Positions 19,091 to 28,529 are shown, numbered from the stretch's first letter. The stretch: 64,000 nucleotides of DNA from CAVSRC01 sp963743015 (GCA_963743015.1 CAVUOD010000031.1:248001-312000), one strand, 5' to 3'. Notes: generated from the sequence alone by a model not told the origin. A program made the numbers and translations.

Positions 19091-19106
19091 TTAAGGCTTT
19101 GTTAAC
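19091..19106. promoter_or_regulatory. CtrA box between ftsE and the zinc-finger gene
   Basis: TTAA-ggctttg-TTAAC is an exact TTAA-N7-TTAAC match to the CtrA consensus. It lies 59 bases upstream of ftsE and 100 bases upstream of the MJ0042 gene, so it could serve either direction. A further lone TTAAC is at about 19152. Confidence 0.65.
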
Positions 19107-19205
19107 GAACAAATCTGCCGGGCGTGCCGGTGGGCATGGTTTCCGGGACGTTAACCAAATCGGCCTAGGCTTACACCCGACAAACCATCGGGCTTGGGTC
19201 GTTTC

Positions 19206-19886
19206 ATGGCAATTCTGTGTCCCTCCTGCGCCGCCCGCCAGGCGATCAGCGAAGAAGAGGTCGGCGCCGGCAGAATGCTCCAATGCGATTGGTGCGGCAC
19301 GCGCTGGGTCGCGCGCCCCTTCGCGGAGAATCCGTTCCAGCGGATCGCCTTCGCGGCCGAGCCTGAGGAAGTCTCGGAGGCCATCGTCATCGAGCATATC
19401 GCGCCCGGCCGGGCACATCACCCCGGTTCGCGAGAGCGCCGCTACGCGCCACCGCCGTTTCTGCTCAATCGCCGCTGGCTGAAGGGGCTGGGCATCACGC
19501 TGGCCGTGATCGCGGCCTTCTTCGCGCTGCGCGTGCCGCTGGTCGCCGCGCTGCCGCAGAAGGGGCTGTCGGCCGAGGTCAGGCAACTCGCCTTCCAGCG
19601 GGTCCACAGCGCCACGATGGTGAAGAACGGCGTCAAGACGCTGGTCGTCGAGGGCGAGCTGGTCAACACGTCGGCCGACGATGTCGCGGTGCCCGCCATC
19701 CGCGTCTCGCTGCGCTCGCCGGCGGGGGCCGAGATCTATTCGTGGCTGGTCGAGCCGACCAAGGCCGGCCTGGCGCCAGGCGGCACGATCGGATTCCGCA
19801 GCGCCGTGTCGGCGCCGCCGGGCAATGCCAGCCAGGTTACCCTCAGGCTCGCCGAACGCGAGAACCAGATCATCGGGATGCGTTGA
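19206..19886 (+). CDS. MJ0042-type zinc-finger membrane protein
   Basis: A 226-residue protein with an N-terminal zinc ribbon (CPSC at residues 5-8 and CDWC at 27-30), an Arg-rich linker, one membrane segment (WLKGLGITLAVIAAFFALRV), and a C-terminal DUF3426-like domain (LVVEGELVNTSADDVAVPAI, LRSPAGAEIYSWLVEP). This family sits beside ftsEX in many alphaproteobacteria; its role is unknown. hpt starts 2 bases after its stop, so the two are surely co-translated. Confidence 0.85.
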   Translation: MAILCPSCAARQAISEEEVGAGRMLQCDWCGTRWVARPFAENPFQRIAFAAEPEEVSEAIVIEHIAPGRAHHPGSRERRYAPPPFLLNRRWLKGLGITLAVIAAFFALRVPLVAALPQKGLSAEVRQLAFQRVHSATMVKNGVKTLVVEGELVNTSADDVAVPAIRVSLRSPAGAEIYSWLVEPTKAGLAPGGTIGFRSAVSAPPGNASQVTLRLAERENQIIGMR

Positions 19887-19888
19887 CC

Positions 19889-20436
19889 ATGCCGCGGGTC
19901 AGGGGGCGGACGATCCGCGTTCTCTACGACGCGGAAACGATTGCGGCGCGTAATCGCGAGATCGCCGGCGAGATTGCCAAAGCCGGCTACCGCAATCTTC
20001 TGATCATCTCCATCCTCAAGGGCAGCTTCGTCTTCGCCGCCGACCTCTTGCGCGCGCTGCATGCGGCCGGCCTGTCGCCCGAGGTGGAGTTCATCTCGCT
20101 GTCGAGCTACGGCGCCGGCACCACCTCGTCGGGCGCGGTGTCGCTGGTGCGCGACATCGAAAGCGACGTGTCGGGCCGCGACGTGCTGATCATCGACGAC
20201 ATTCTGGAATCGGGGCGGACCATCGCCTTTGCGCGCAACCTGATGGTCGAGCGCGGCGCGGCGCGCGTCGACGTGGCGGTGCTCCTGGAAAAGCCGGGCA
20301 AGCTCGCCCAGCCGCTCAAGGCCGAGTATGTCGGCTTCGTCTGTCCCGATCTGTTCGTCGTCGGCTACGGCATGGATGCCGCTCATGCCTTCCGCGAACT
20401 GCCCTTCGTCGGCGTGGTCGAGGAGCGCAAGCCTAG
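19889..20436 (+). CDS. hpt: Hypoxanthine phosphoribosyltransferase, likely 3' indel
   Basis: Purine salvage enzyme making IMP/GMP from base and PRPP. The PRPP loop is DVLIIDDILESGRTI near residue 93; other marks are LIISILKGSFVFAADLLRA, FISLSSYG and FVVGYGMDAAHAFRELPFVG. The open frame runs to 20563 and would overlap the convergent TIGR02302 gene by 131 bases, with a tail unlike the family. Restoring one c in gcctag at 20431 ends the protein at the TAG 20434-20436 with 182 residues, the usual length. That stop overlaps the convergent gene's stop. Confidence 0.88.
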
Positions 20437-22946
20437 AACTGCTCGAGCAGCCGCTCGAGGTAATCGCGCTCCAGCGCCGGCCGGTAGGAATTGCCGAGTC
20501 GCTTCCGGATCGCGTCGAGGATCTCGCGGGCGCGTTGGGTATCGATCTCGTCGGGAACCTTGACGGTGGTGCCGAGATCGGGGCCGAAGGTGCGCTGCGG
20601 CCGGCCGAGCGGGTCCTGATTGGAGAACATGCTGCCGCCGCGCATGCCGCCGCCCTGGCCCTGACCGCGCCCTTGACGGTTGGCAAGCTGCTGGCCGAGC
20701 CCCTGGGCGCCCTGGCGTAGGGCTTCGAGCGCCTGGCCTTGGCTGCCGACGGCGCTGCCGGTCTGACCCTGGCCAAGCTGGCCTTCGGCGCGCCCCATGG
20801 CCTTGCCGGCCTGGTCGAGCTTGCCGGTCGGATCGAGACCCATGCCCTGCAACTGCTGCATCAGCTTGCCGAGGCCCTGCTGCAACGCCTGCTGCTGCTG
20901 TTGCAGGTCCTTGAGCGCCTGGCGCAGCTGCTCTTCGGTCATCGGCTTGCCGCTGCCGTCCGGGTTCTGTCCCTGGTCGGCGCGGTAGGTGCGGTTCATC
21001 AGCTCTTCCTGGCGGCGGATCATGTCGCCGAGCTGGTTGAGGCTCTGCATCGCCTGGCTGTTCTGCTGGTTGCCCTTCTGCGGCCGGCCGGCCTGGAGAT
21101 TCTCCAGCATGTTCTGCAGTTCGGAGAGCATCTGGCGGGCGGCGTCGCGCGCCCCGGTGCGGGCCAGGTTCTCGATGCGGTCGAGCATGCGTTGCAGATC
21201 CTGCGCGCGCAGCGTCTGGACATTGGCGTTGGGCGGCAGGTTGTTGGCCTGCGGGTTCTGGCGCGCCTGATCGGCGAGTGCCTGCAGGAACTGGTTCATC
21301 GCCTGACGCAGCTGCTCGGTCAGCTTCTGGATTTCCTGGTCGGAGGCGTTGTTCTCGAGGGCCTTCTGCAGCGCTTCCTGGGCGTCGCGCAGCGCCTGGG
21401 CGGCAAGCGACAGGTTGCCGTCCTCGATGCCGAGCGCGATCTGCCACAGATAGTCGACCACGCCGCGCAATTCGTCGTCGCCATGGGCTTGCACCAGGCG
21501 AAAATAGGCGGAGCGCAAAGCGAGATAATTGCCCATGCCGTCGATCTTCTCGGGCGCCACGGTGAGCGCGTCGAGCGCGTCGGCGACGCGGGGTGCGGCG
21601 TTGGCGTCGAGCGCCAGCCGGGCACGCTGCTCGACCACGGCGCGGGCGAGCGGGTTGGAGAAATGGCGGGCAGGCAGGGTGAACTCGACCGGGGCGCTCC
21701 TGCCCTCCTGCTTGGCCTCGTCGGTGGCGACCAGCGTCAGCTTCACCTTGGCGCCGGCCCAGGGATGGGCGGTAAGGTCGCGGATGGTGTGGCCGGTGCC
21801 GTCGCGCATGCGCATCTGGGGCAGCGACAGAGGCAGCGACGGCGCCTTGTAGAGCGGCCGTGCATCACCGCTGGCCGGATCGGCGAGCGGCGTGATTTCG
21901 CCGCGGGCGGCGACGACGCCGTAATCGTCGTGAAGCGAATAGTCGAGCACCAGCGCGCCGCTCGCCTCGGCACGCGGCTCGCCCTCGAGTGCGATCTGCG
22001 GCGGATTGTCGGGTTCGACGGTGAAGCGCCAGCTAGTGATCTGGTGACCGGATTTTTCGACGGAAACGCTGCCGGCGCGCGCCAGCGTCACCCGATGCTC
22101 GAGCGGCGCGGCGGCATCGCGTGCTGCTGCCTGCTCCGCCGCGCTCGGCGCGACCGGCGTCGTCTTGCCGCCGTCGGAACGCGTCACCGCAAGGTCGTGG
22201 GTGCCGCCGGTGCGCACCGTGACGACGCTGCCGGTGGGCACGGAATATTCGGTGCCCGGCGGCTTGGCGGCTTCGCCGGTGAGAAAGATCGGCGGGCGGC
22301 CGGTATAGGCCGGCGGCGTCACCCAGGCGTCGATGCGGGCGATGGCCGCGGCGGTGCTCTCGCCGCCGCGAAAAGCCTCGCCGAGGCGGGCGATGCGTTC
22401 GGGGCCGGCCATGACGAAGCCGACGACGAAGAGGAGCGCCACCAGGAAGCGCAGCGCATAAGGGTCGTGCGCCGCCAGACGCGGCGTCGGCAGACCGGCG
22501 CGCAGGCGATCGAGGGAAGCCAGCATGCGCCGCCGGTGGGCCTCCCACAGCGCCTGGCTGGTGGGGTCGTCGGGGCGCGAGGCGAGGCGGTCGGTGAAGG
22601 CGGTGGCCGGCCGGTGCAGGGCGCCGGTCGCCTGTTCGACACGGGCGAAGGCGGCGGCCCGGCTTGGCCAGGCAAAGCGCAGCCCCCGCCAGGCAAAACC
22701 GGCGATGGCCACCACGAACAGGGCAAGGATGGCGAGGCGCACCGGCGCCGCGGTGATGCGCCACAGGCCGAACCAGGAGAGCGCCGCGAACAGCGCCGCC
22801 AGCACCAGGAACGGCGCGATCAGCGGCCACAGCCGTTCCCACACCAAGGCCGCACGGGCGCGACGCACCGTGCGGGCGATGCGCGTCTCGACCGTCTTCT
22901 CCAAATCGTCGCCGCCGGGCCGCCGGTTCGCTGCGGAATCGGTCAT
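20433..22946 (-). CDS. TIGR02302 family (DUF4175) membrane protein
   Basis: An 837-residue alphaproteobacterial protein. Three hydrophobic segments lie near the N terminus (LWPLIAPFLVLAALFAALSW; VRLAILALFVVAIAGFAW; LRFLVALLFVVGFVMAG). The middle periplasmic region includes IDAWVTPPAYTGRPPIFLTG. A long Gln-rich helical region follows (residues about 520-720, including QQQQQALQQG and GQGQGGGMRGG). The end ALERDYLERLLEQF is strongly conserved in the family. It may be an envelope or filamentous scaffold, which is inference only. It lies upstream of lysA's strand partners in the usual order. Confidence 0.88.
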   Translation of the reverse strand: MTDSAANRRPGGDDLEKTVETRIARTVRRARAALVWERLWPLIAPFLVLAALFAALSWFGLWRITAAPVRLAILALFVVAIAGFAWRGLRFAWPSRAAAFARVEQATGALHRPATAFTDRLASRPDDPTSQALWEAHRRRMLASLDRLRAGLPTPRLAAHDPYALRFLVALLFVVGFVMAGPERIARLGEAFRGGESTAAAIARIDAWVTPPAYTGRPPIFLTGEAAKPPGTEYSVPTGSVVTVRTGGTHDLAVTRSDGGKTTPVAPSAAEQAAARDAAAPLEHRVTLARAGSVSVEKSGHQITSWRFTVEPDNPPQIALEGEPRAEASGALVLDYSLHDDYGVVAARGEITPLADPASGDARPLYKAPSLPLSLPQMRMRDGTGHTIRDLTAHPWAGAKVKLTLVATDEAKQEGRSAPVEFTLPARHFSNPLARAVVEQRARLALDANAAPRVADALDALTVAPEKIDGMGNYLALRSAYFRLVQAHGDDELRGVVDYLWQIALGIEDGNLSLAAQALRDAQEALQKALENNASDQEIQKLTEQLRQAMNQFLQALADQARQNPQANNLPPNANVQTLRAQDLQRMLDRIENLARTGARDAARQMLSELQNMLENLQAGRPQKGNQQNSQAMQSLNQLGDMIRRQEELMNRTYRADQGQNPDGSGKPMTEEQLRQALKDLQQQQQALQQGLGKLMQQLQGMGLDPTGKLDQAGKAMGRAEGQLGQGQTGSAVGSQGQALEALRQGAQGLGQQLANRQGRGQGQGGGMRGGSMFSNQDPLGRPQRTFGPDLGTTVKVPDEIDTQRAREILDAIRKRLGNSYRPALERDYLERLLEQF

Positions 22947-23073
22947 GCGCCTCCGTCAGGCCAATCCAGGCCTCCTGCCCCCCACGCCCATAAAGCGTAG
23001 CATAAACTGTGCCCAAAGCGAGGCAGCCGCCTTGCGGCCGGCCATCACGAGTTCGGGATCGGCGCGGGGCGCA

Positions 23074-23410
23074 TCAAACGAGTGCCGCAGCGCCCAGTTC
23101 CTGGCGCCAATGGGCCTCGCGCTCCTTGAGGAGCAGCGGGATCATCGCCTCGTTTTCGTGGCGGATTTCTTCCACGACCTCGAAAGCGAAGGCCGCTTCG
23201 CCATGGGCGGTCCACGCCTGCTGCAGGCTCTTTGCCCGGGAAGCCGCCCATGCGCAGCTGGAACCACAGCCCGTTCTGGCGCTTGTCGATGTCCGGCGTC
23301 TGGCCGACCCAGGTCTCGCCGCTCGCCGCGCAGCGTACCGCGAAGATACCGGCGCGCACCTTCTTCTCGCGATAGCTGCGGGCGAGTTCCTTCTTGCGGG
23401 CACTGTCCAT
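23074..23410 (-). CDS. GIY-YIG nuclease family protein, one indel
   Basis: A small protein of 111 residues once a +1 indel near 23236 is removed. MDSARKKELARSYREKK precedes AGIFAVRCAASGETWVGQTP, the GIY-YIG-like strand pair in divergent form (GIF and WVG). The second frame supplies SLQQAWTAHGEAAFAFEVVE, a block typical of this subfamily, and LLKEREAHWRQELGA. The nuclease activity is not established because the catalytic core is divergent. It lies between TIGR02302 and lysA on the same strand. Confidence 0.75.
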
Positions 23411-23456
23411 CGGACTGCCTTTCGATTGCGTTCGGGGCGGCTGGGCCGCCGGCCGC

Positions 23457-24725
23457 TCAGCCGAGCCAGGGCGCCGTCCGGTCCATGCCGATCAGGTCGT
23501 CATAGGTCTGGCGCGGGCGCACGACCGCCCATTCAGCGCCGTTGACCATCACTTCCGCGGCGAGCGGACGGGTGTTGTAGGTCGAGCCCTGAACGGCGCC
23601 GTAGGCGCCGGCGGTCATGATCGCCACCAGATCGCCGGACGCCAGCGGCGGCAGGCGGCGGCCGAGCGCCAGATAGTCGCCGGTCTCGCAGATGCCGCCG
23701 ACGACGTCGGCGACCATCGGCTCGGCGTTGAGAATCGGCTGGGCGACCGGTCTTATGTCGTGATGGGCGTCGTAGAGCGTCGGGCGGATGAGGTCGTTCA
23801 TGCCGGCGTCGAGGATGACGAAGGTCTTGGCGGTGCCCTGCTTGATGTACTCGACCCGGGCGACGAGGATGCCGGCATTGCCGACGAAGACGCGGCCGGG
23901 CTCGAGCAGGATGCGGGCGCCGAGATTGCCCAGCCGGCGGCGGATGATCTCGGCATAGGCCGCCGGCGGCGGCGGAGCCGGGTCGTCGAGCCGATAGGGA
24001 ATGCCGAGGCCGCCGCCGCCATCGACATGGTCGATCGTGTGGCCGGCGGCGCGCAGATCCCGCACCAGGTCGGCGAGCCGTCCATAGGCGGCGTCATAGG
24101 GCTCCATGTCGGTGATCTGGCTGCCGATATGCATGTCGACGCCGCTCACCCTTATGCCGGGCAGCTTGGCCGCGCGGGCATAGACGGCGCGGGCCTCGTC
24201 ATAGGGCACGCCGAACTTGTTCTCCGCCCGGCCGGTGGTGATCTTGGCGTGGGTGCGGGCGTCGACGTCGGGATTGACCCGGATGGAAATGGCGACGGTG
24301 GCGCCCTTCGACGCGGCGATCTCGGAGATGCGCTCCAGCTCCGGCTCCGATTCGACGTTGAAGCAGAAGATGCCGGTGTCGACGGCGAAGGCGATTTCGC
24401 TCGCCGTCTTGGCCACGCCCGAGAAGACGATGGTGTCGGGTGCGGCCCCGGCGGCCAGCGCCCGGCGCAGCTCACCCTCCGACACCACGTCGAGCCCGGC
24501 GCCTTCGGCCACGAAGGTGCGGATCACCGACTGGTTCGAATTCGCCTTCATGGCGTAGCAGATGAGCGTGTCGAGGTCGGCAAAGGCTTCGCGGAAGACG
24601 CGGATATGGCGCTTTAGCGTCGCCGTGGCGTAGCAATAGAACGGCGTCCCCACCGCGGCTGCGATCGCCGGCAGGGGCACGTCCTCGGCGTGGAGCACGC
24701 CGGCACGATAGTCGAAGTGATTCAC
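23457..24725 (-). CDS. lysA: Diaminopimelate decarboxylase
   Basis: PLP enzyme for the last step of lysine synthesis, 422 residues. The PLP lysine lies in ICYAMKANSNQSVIRT (residue 60). Further marks are GAGLDVVSEGELRRAL, GVDMHIGSQITD, the PLP-phosphate HVDGGGGLGIPY, EPGRVFVGNAG, and the active-site Cys in GGICETGDYLA followed by TAGAYGAVQGSTYN. The LptM-like lipoprotein and argH lie directly upstream on the same strand, the standard argH-lptM-lysA order of proteobacteria. Confidence 0.95.
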   Translation of the reverse strand: MNHFDYRAGVLHAEDVPLPAIAAAVGTPFYCYATATLKRHIRVFREAFADLDTLICYAMKANSNQSVIRTFVAEGAGLDVVSEGELRRALAAGAAPDTIVFSGVAKTASEIAFAVDTGIFCFNVESEPELERISEIAASKGATVAISIRVNPDVDARTHAKITTGRAENKFGVPYDEARAVYARAAKLPGIRVSGVDMHIGSQITDMEPYDAAYGRLADLVRDLRAAGHTIDHVDGGGGLGIPYRLDDPAPPPPAAYAEIIRRRLGNLGARILLEPGRVFVGNAGILVARVEYIKQGTAKTFVILDAGMNDLIRPTLYDAHHDIRPVAQPILNAEPMVADVVGGICETGDYLALGRRLPPLASGDLVAIMTAGAYGAVQGSTYNTRPLAAEVMVNGAEWAVVRPRQTYDDLIGMDRTAPWLG

Positions 24726-24738
24726 GGAAAAAGACCTG

Positions 24739-24954
24739 TCAGAGGAGCCAGTCGAGGAAGAACGGCCTGTCAGGTTTCTTCGGACCCGCCGGCGTGGGCG
24801 CGCAGGTCGCGCAGGTCTTGGTGGTCACCGCTGCGCCCGGCGGCGGGTCGAGGCCCGCCTTGCGGCCGCAACCAGCCAGCCCGACGGCCAGCACGATCGC
24901 GCCGGCGACAAGCGCACGGGAAAGGATTCTGCGGTCGGCAGGCACTACGGCCAC
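24739..24954 (-). CDS. lptM: Small lipoprotein, LptM-like
   Basis: A 71-residue lipoprotein: LSRALVAGAIVLAVGLAGC ends in a lipobox with Cys at residue 29, followed by GRKAGLDPPP, the GxKGxLxxP pattern of LptM/YifL proteins encoded between argH and lysA. The mature part has an extra CATC pair, which could bind metal or form a disulfide. In enterobacteria LptM assists LptD assembly; that role here is inferred from family and position. Confidence 0.82.
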   Translation of the reverse strand: MAVVPADRRILSRALVAGAIVLAVGLAGCGRKAGLDPPPGAAVTTKTCATCAPTPAGPKKPDRPFFLDWLL

Positions 24955-25067
24955 CCCCAGCTACACGGCTCCCCGGGCCACCCTGGCGGCCCGAAGCAGC
25001 TCCATCATAGTCAATCCGGCGGCTTTCGCCACCGTCAAGTTTGCCGCAAATGGCCTTTTTCCCGGCC

Positions 25068-26462
25068 TCAGCCCGTCTTTTCCCTGGCCAGCCGCTTCAG
25101 CCAGCGGCGGGCCTCGCGGCGGACATTTTCCGGCGCCGTGCCGCCGAGGCTGCGGCGGCTCTTCACGGAGCGGCGCACGGCGAGCACCGAATAGACGTCG
25201 TCGGTGATCCTGGGCTCGATCGCCTGCAGGGCGTCGAGCGGCAGGCGGTCGAGGGCCACGCCGCGTTGTTCGGCTTGCGCGACGATCCGCCCGGTGACGT
25301 GGTGCGCCTCACGGAAGGGGAGGTCGAGGGTGCGCACCAGCCAGTCGGCGAGGTCGGTGGCGGTGGAAAAGCCGGCCGCAGCCGCCTTGCGCAGGACCGT
25401 CACGTCCGGCTCCATGTCGGCGACCATGCCGGTCATGGTGGCGATCGACAGGTCGAGCGAATCGAAGGCGTCGAAGACCGGCTCCTTGTCCTCCTGCATG
25501 TCCTTGGCATAGGCCAGCGGCAGGCCCTTGAGAACGACGAGGAGGCCGGTGAGCGCGCCGACGATGCGCCCCGACTTGGCGCGCACCAGTTCGGCGGCGT
25601 CGGGATTGCGCTTCTGCGGCATGATCGAGGAGCCGGTGGTGAACTTGTCCGACAGCGCCACGAAGCGGAAACCGGCCGACGACCAGATGACGATCTCCTC
25701 GGCGAAGCGCGACAGGTGGATGGCGGTCAGGCTGGCGGCGGCGAGCGCCTCGACGGCGAAGTCGCGGTCGGAGACGGCGTCGAGCGAGTTGGCCGCCGGC
25801 CGGTCGAAGCCGAGCGCTTGCGCGGTCATGGCGCGGTCGATCGGGAAGGAGGTGCCGGCCAGTGCCGCGGCGCCGAGCGGCGACTCATTCAGCCTTTTGC
25901 GGGCATCGGCGAAGCGGCCGCGGTCGCGGCCGAGCATCTCGACATAGGCCATGAGGTGGTGGCCGAAGGTCACCGGCTGCGCCGACTGCAGGTGGGTGAA
26001 GCCGGGCATGACGGTGGTGGCATGGCTCAGCGCCTTGTCGGCCAGCGCCTGCTGCAGGGCGGCAAGCGCGGCGTCGGTGCGGTCGATGGCGTCACGTACC
26101 CACAGCTTGACGTCGGTGGCGATCTGGTCGTTGCGCGAGCGCGCCGTGTGCAGGCGGCCGGCGACCGGGCCGATCAGTTCGGTCAGGCGCGACTCGATAT
26201 TGAGGTGGATGTCCTCCAGAGCGCGGGAAAAGGCGAATTTCCCTGCTTCGATTTCTCGCAGAATCGTGTCTAGACCGGCCACAATCTTTTCGGCATCGTC
26301 CGCCGCGATGATGCCCTGACGGGCAAGCATGCGGGCATGGGCTTGCGAACCCAGGATGTCCTGGCGGAAGAGCCTCCGGTCGAAGTCGATCGAGGCGTTG
26401 ATCTCTTCCATGACGGCACCGGGGCCTTCGGCGAAACGGCCGCCCCACATGCGGTTCTTCAT
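25068..26462 (-). CDS. argH: Argininosuccinate lyase
   Basis: Final step of arginine synthesis, cleaving argininosuccinate to arginine and fumarate. It is 464 residues. MWGGRFAEGP opens the protein; HLNIESRLTELIG, LHTARSRNDQIATDV (active-site region), MPGFTHLQSAQPVTFGHH and the fumarase/lyase signature GSSIMPQKRNPDA are intact. It is divergent from tlpA with only 29 bases between the starts, so the two promoters must overlap or lie inside the genes. Confidence 0.96.
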   Translation of the reverse strand: MKNRMWGGRFAEGPGAVMEEINASIDFDRRLFRQDILGSQAHARMLARQGIIAADDAEKIVAGLDTILREIEAGKFAFSRALEDIHLNIESRLTELIGPVAGRLHTARSRNDQIATDVKLWVRDAIDRTDAALAALQQALADKALSHATTVMPGFTHLQSAQPVTFGHHLMAYVEMLGRDRGRFADARKRLNESPLGAAALAGTSFPIDRAMTAQALGFDRPAANSLDAVSDRDFAVEALAAASLTAIHLSRFAEEIVIWSSAGFRFVALSDKFTTGSSIMPQKRNPDAAELVRAKSGRIVGALTGLLVVLKGLPLAYAKDMQEDKEPVFDAFDSLDLSIATMTGMVADMEPDVTVLRKAAAAGFSTATDLADWLVRTLDLPFREAHHVTGRIVAQAEQRGVALDRLPLDALQAIEPRITDDVYSVLAVRRSVKSRRSLGGTAPENVRREARRWLKRLAREKTG

Positions 26463-26491
26463 AATCGGGACTCCGGGAATCCAGTAGACGA

Positions 26492-27157
26492 ATGACGGAC
26501 GGACGGACGGGAAGGCGGCGTAGCGCCGGAATGCTGGGCGTTGCCGCCGTTGCCGGCATGTTGGCAGGCGCGATCGCGGTATATGTCAAGGTGTCTGCCG
26601 ATAGCAACGGCGCAAGCGGTGAGGCCAAGGTCGAATGCGCCGGCGCCATGCAGGCGGCGGCGCGCGTGGCGCCGCTGGCGACCGGTCAGGTGGCGGCCTT
26701 CCGGCCGACCGATCAGCCGGATCTGGTGCGCAACCTGTCCTTCCAGGCGCCGGACGGCAGCGAGACCAGCGTGGCGGCTTTCGCCGGCAAGACGGTGCTG
26801 GTCAACCTGTGGGCGACCTGGTGCGTGCCGTGCCGTGCGGAAATGCCGGCCCTCGACCGGCTCGAGGGGGCGCTCGGCAGCGATACGTTCTCGGTGGTTG
26901 CGGTCAATGTCGACGTCAACAATCCCGAACGCGCCCGCGCCTTCCTCGACCAGATCGGGGTTTCGCGGCTTGCCTTCTACGCCGATCCGTCCTTCGCCAT
27001 CGTCAAGGATCTGAAGAAGCGCGGGCTGGCCCTCGGTCTGCCGACGACCATCCTGGTCGACGGCAAGGGCTGCCGCATCGGCGGCATCGAAGGTCCGGCG
27101 GAATGGGATTCGGAGGACGCCAAGGCGCTGATCAGGGCGGCGATGGCGTCCGGCTGA
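26492..27157 (+). CDS. tlpA: TlpA-type thiol:disulfide interchange protein
   Basis: A membrane-anchored thioredoxin-fold protein facing the periplasm, 221 residues. One N-terminal segment (MLGVAAVAGMLAGAIAVYV) precedes a thioredoxin domain with the redox motif WATWCVPCRAEMP near residue 108 and the cis-Pro region GLPTTILVDGKG. The insert VNVDVNNPERARAFLDQIG is typical of TlpA, which reduces cytochrome oxidase CuA centres in rhizobia. An extra Cys pair (CAG and CRIGG) lies outside the motif. The tlpA/argH divergence is conserved in Hyphomicrobiales. Confidence 0.9.
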   Translation: MTDGRTGRRRSAGMLGVAAVAGMLAGAIAVYVKVSADSNGASGEAKVECAGAMQAAARVAPLATGQVAAFRPTDQPDLVRNLSFQAPDGSETSVAAFAGKTVLVNLWATWCVPCRAEMPALDRLEGALGSDTFSVVAVNVDVNNPERARAFLDQIGVSRLAFYADPSFAIVKDLKKRGLALGLPTTILVDGKGCRIGGIEGPAEWDSEDAKALIRAAMASG

Positions 27158-27161
27158 TGGT

Positions 27162-28370
27162 TCAGGCGACCTGCTGTTCGACGAAGGCGGCGGCCGGCGT
27201 GGTCCTGACCGGCGCGGCGCTCTGTCCCCGCTCGGCGACCTCGACGCGATTGCGGCCGTTGGACTTGGCGCGGTAGAGCGCCTCGTCGGCGGCCTTGAGC
27301 AGGGAATCGACGGTCGAGCCGGCGTCCGCACGGGCCACACCGGCGGAGAGCGTGGCGGTGAAGTTGCCGATGCCGGCGCAGGCAGAGGTGAAGGCGACGC
27401 GCGTGCGCTCGGCCACCAGATAGGCAGCCTCCATGCCGGCGCCGGGCAGCATGACGGCGAACTCCTCGCCGCCGATGCGGCCGATCAGGTCGCTGGCGCG
27501 CAGCATCTTGCGCGAGGTCTGGCCGAACATGCGCAGCACTTCGTCGCCCGGGCCGTGGCCATAGGTGTCGTTGATCGCCTTGAAGGAATCGAGATCGAAG
27601 AGGATGACGCTGACCGACATGCCGGTCTCGCGGCGGGTGTCGAGAACCCGCGCGGCGTCCTCGTAGAAGGCGCGGCGGTTGGCGAGCCCGGTGAGGGAAT
27701 CGGTGTTGGCTTCGATCTTGTGGAGAAGCTCCTGCTTCTCGCGCGCCATCGCCACCGTGAAGATCGAGGTGCCGATGACGAAGGCGAGCGTCTCGAAGTG
27801 CACGAAGCCGAGCCAGGTCACAAGCGCGGTGCTGTCGATCGGCGTCATGGCGCCGATGGCGGCAGCGGCGGAGCCGCCGGCCGCGAAGATTGCGTGCAGG
27901 ACCAGCAACACGACCAGCGGACCGCGGGCGGTCAGTTGATCGTTGCGACCGCGCCAGAACTCGAGCGCGGCAGCGGAAAGGAACGTCGCGGCGATGGCCA
28001 GGTTGAGCGCCACGTAGACCTCGGCCGTCTCGCGCACGGCCGGAATCGTGTAGGCGACGAGCCATATGCCGGCGCCGCTGCCGACCACGCCAAGGTCGAC
28101 CCGGTAGCCGTTGCAGGCGCGCGCCGAAGCCCAGATCAGGGCCGGAGAGAGATTGAGCAGGGTGAGCGCCACCAGAACCGACGGCAGCCCGGGCGTAAGG
28201 TTGGACGATGCAATCAGCGGGATCGCCGCGGCCAGGGTCAGGTTGGCGCCGGCCCACCACAGCATCCCCTCCGGGTCCTTGGTCTGCATTGCCGCGAAGA
28301 CGAGGAAGATGCCGCTGACCGCCGACACGAAGCTCCCCGCCGCCATCAATGTCGGCAAATCCACATGCAT
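27162..28370 (-). CDS. Membrane diguanylate cyclase (GGDEF) 1
   Basis: A 402-residue protein with about six to seven membrane segments in the first 205 residues (for example LVVLLVLHAIFAAGGSAAAA) and a C-terminal GGDEF domain from about residue 225. The active-site loop is IGRIGGEEFAVMLPG, a functional GGEEF variant, and RASD five residues before it fits the RxxD inhibitory I-site. It should make cyclic di-GMP. The tail of about 25 residues after the domain is unusual. Its stop is 4 bases from that of tlpA. It is a paralogue of the next gene upstream. Confidence 0.9.
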   Translation of the reverse strand: MHVDLPTLMAAGSFVSAVSGIFLVFAAMQTKDPEGMLWWAGANLTLAAAIPLIASSNLTPGLPSVLVALTLLNLSPALIWASARACNGYRVDLGVVGSGAGIWLVAYTIPAVRETAEVYVALNLAIAATFLSAAALEFWRGRNDQLTARGPLVVLLVLHAIFAAGGSAAAAIGAMTPIDSTALVTWLGFVHFETLAFVIGTSIFTVAMAREKQELLHKIEANTDSLTGLANRRAFYEDAARVLDTRRETGMSVSVILFDLDSFKAINDTYGHGPGDEVLRMFGQTSRKMLRASDLIGRIGGEEFAVMLPGAGMEAAYLVAERTRVAFTSACAGIGNFTATLSAGVARADAGSTVDSLLKAADEALYRAKSNGRNRVEVAERGQSAAPVRTTPAAAFVEQQVA

Positions 28371-28529
28371 CGCAGAACCCTCATTTACAGCGGATGCAAT
28401 GGCAGCACGCGCCCACCTACATCCCCAATCCGCCGCCGATCATAGCGAACGGGCGCTGACGTCCGGTTAGCCCGGTGGATAGAATTGGGGCGTGGACGAA
28501 AACTGATTGTTAACGTCTCGCCGCCGCCG

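Noticed and set aside
20739..23000. 753-codon open frame on the plus strand
   Set aside because: Antisense shadow of the TIGR02302 gene, with repetitive Leu/Gly/Gln composition and no domain.
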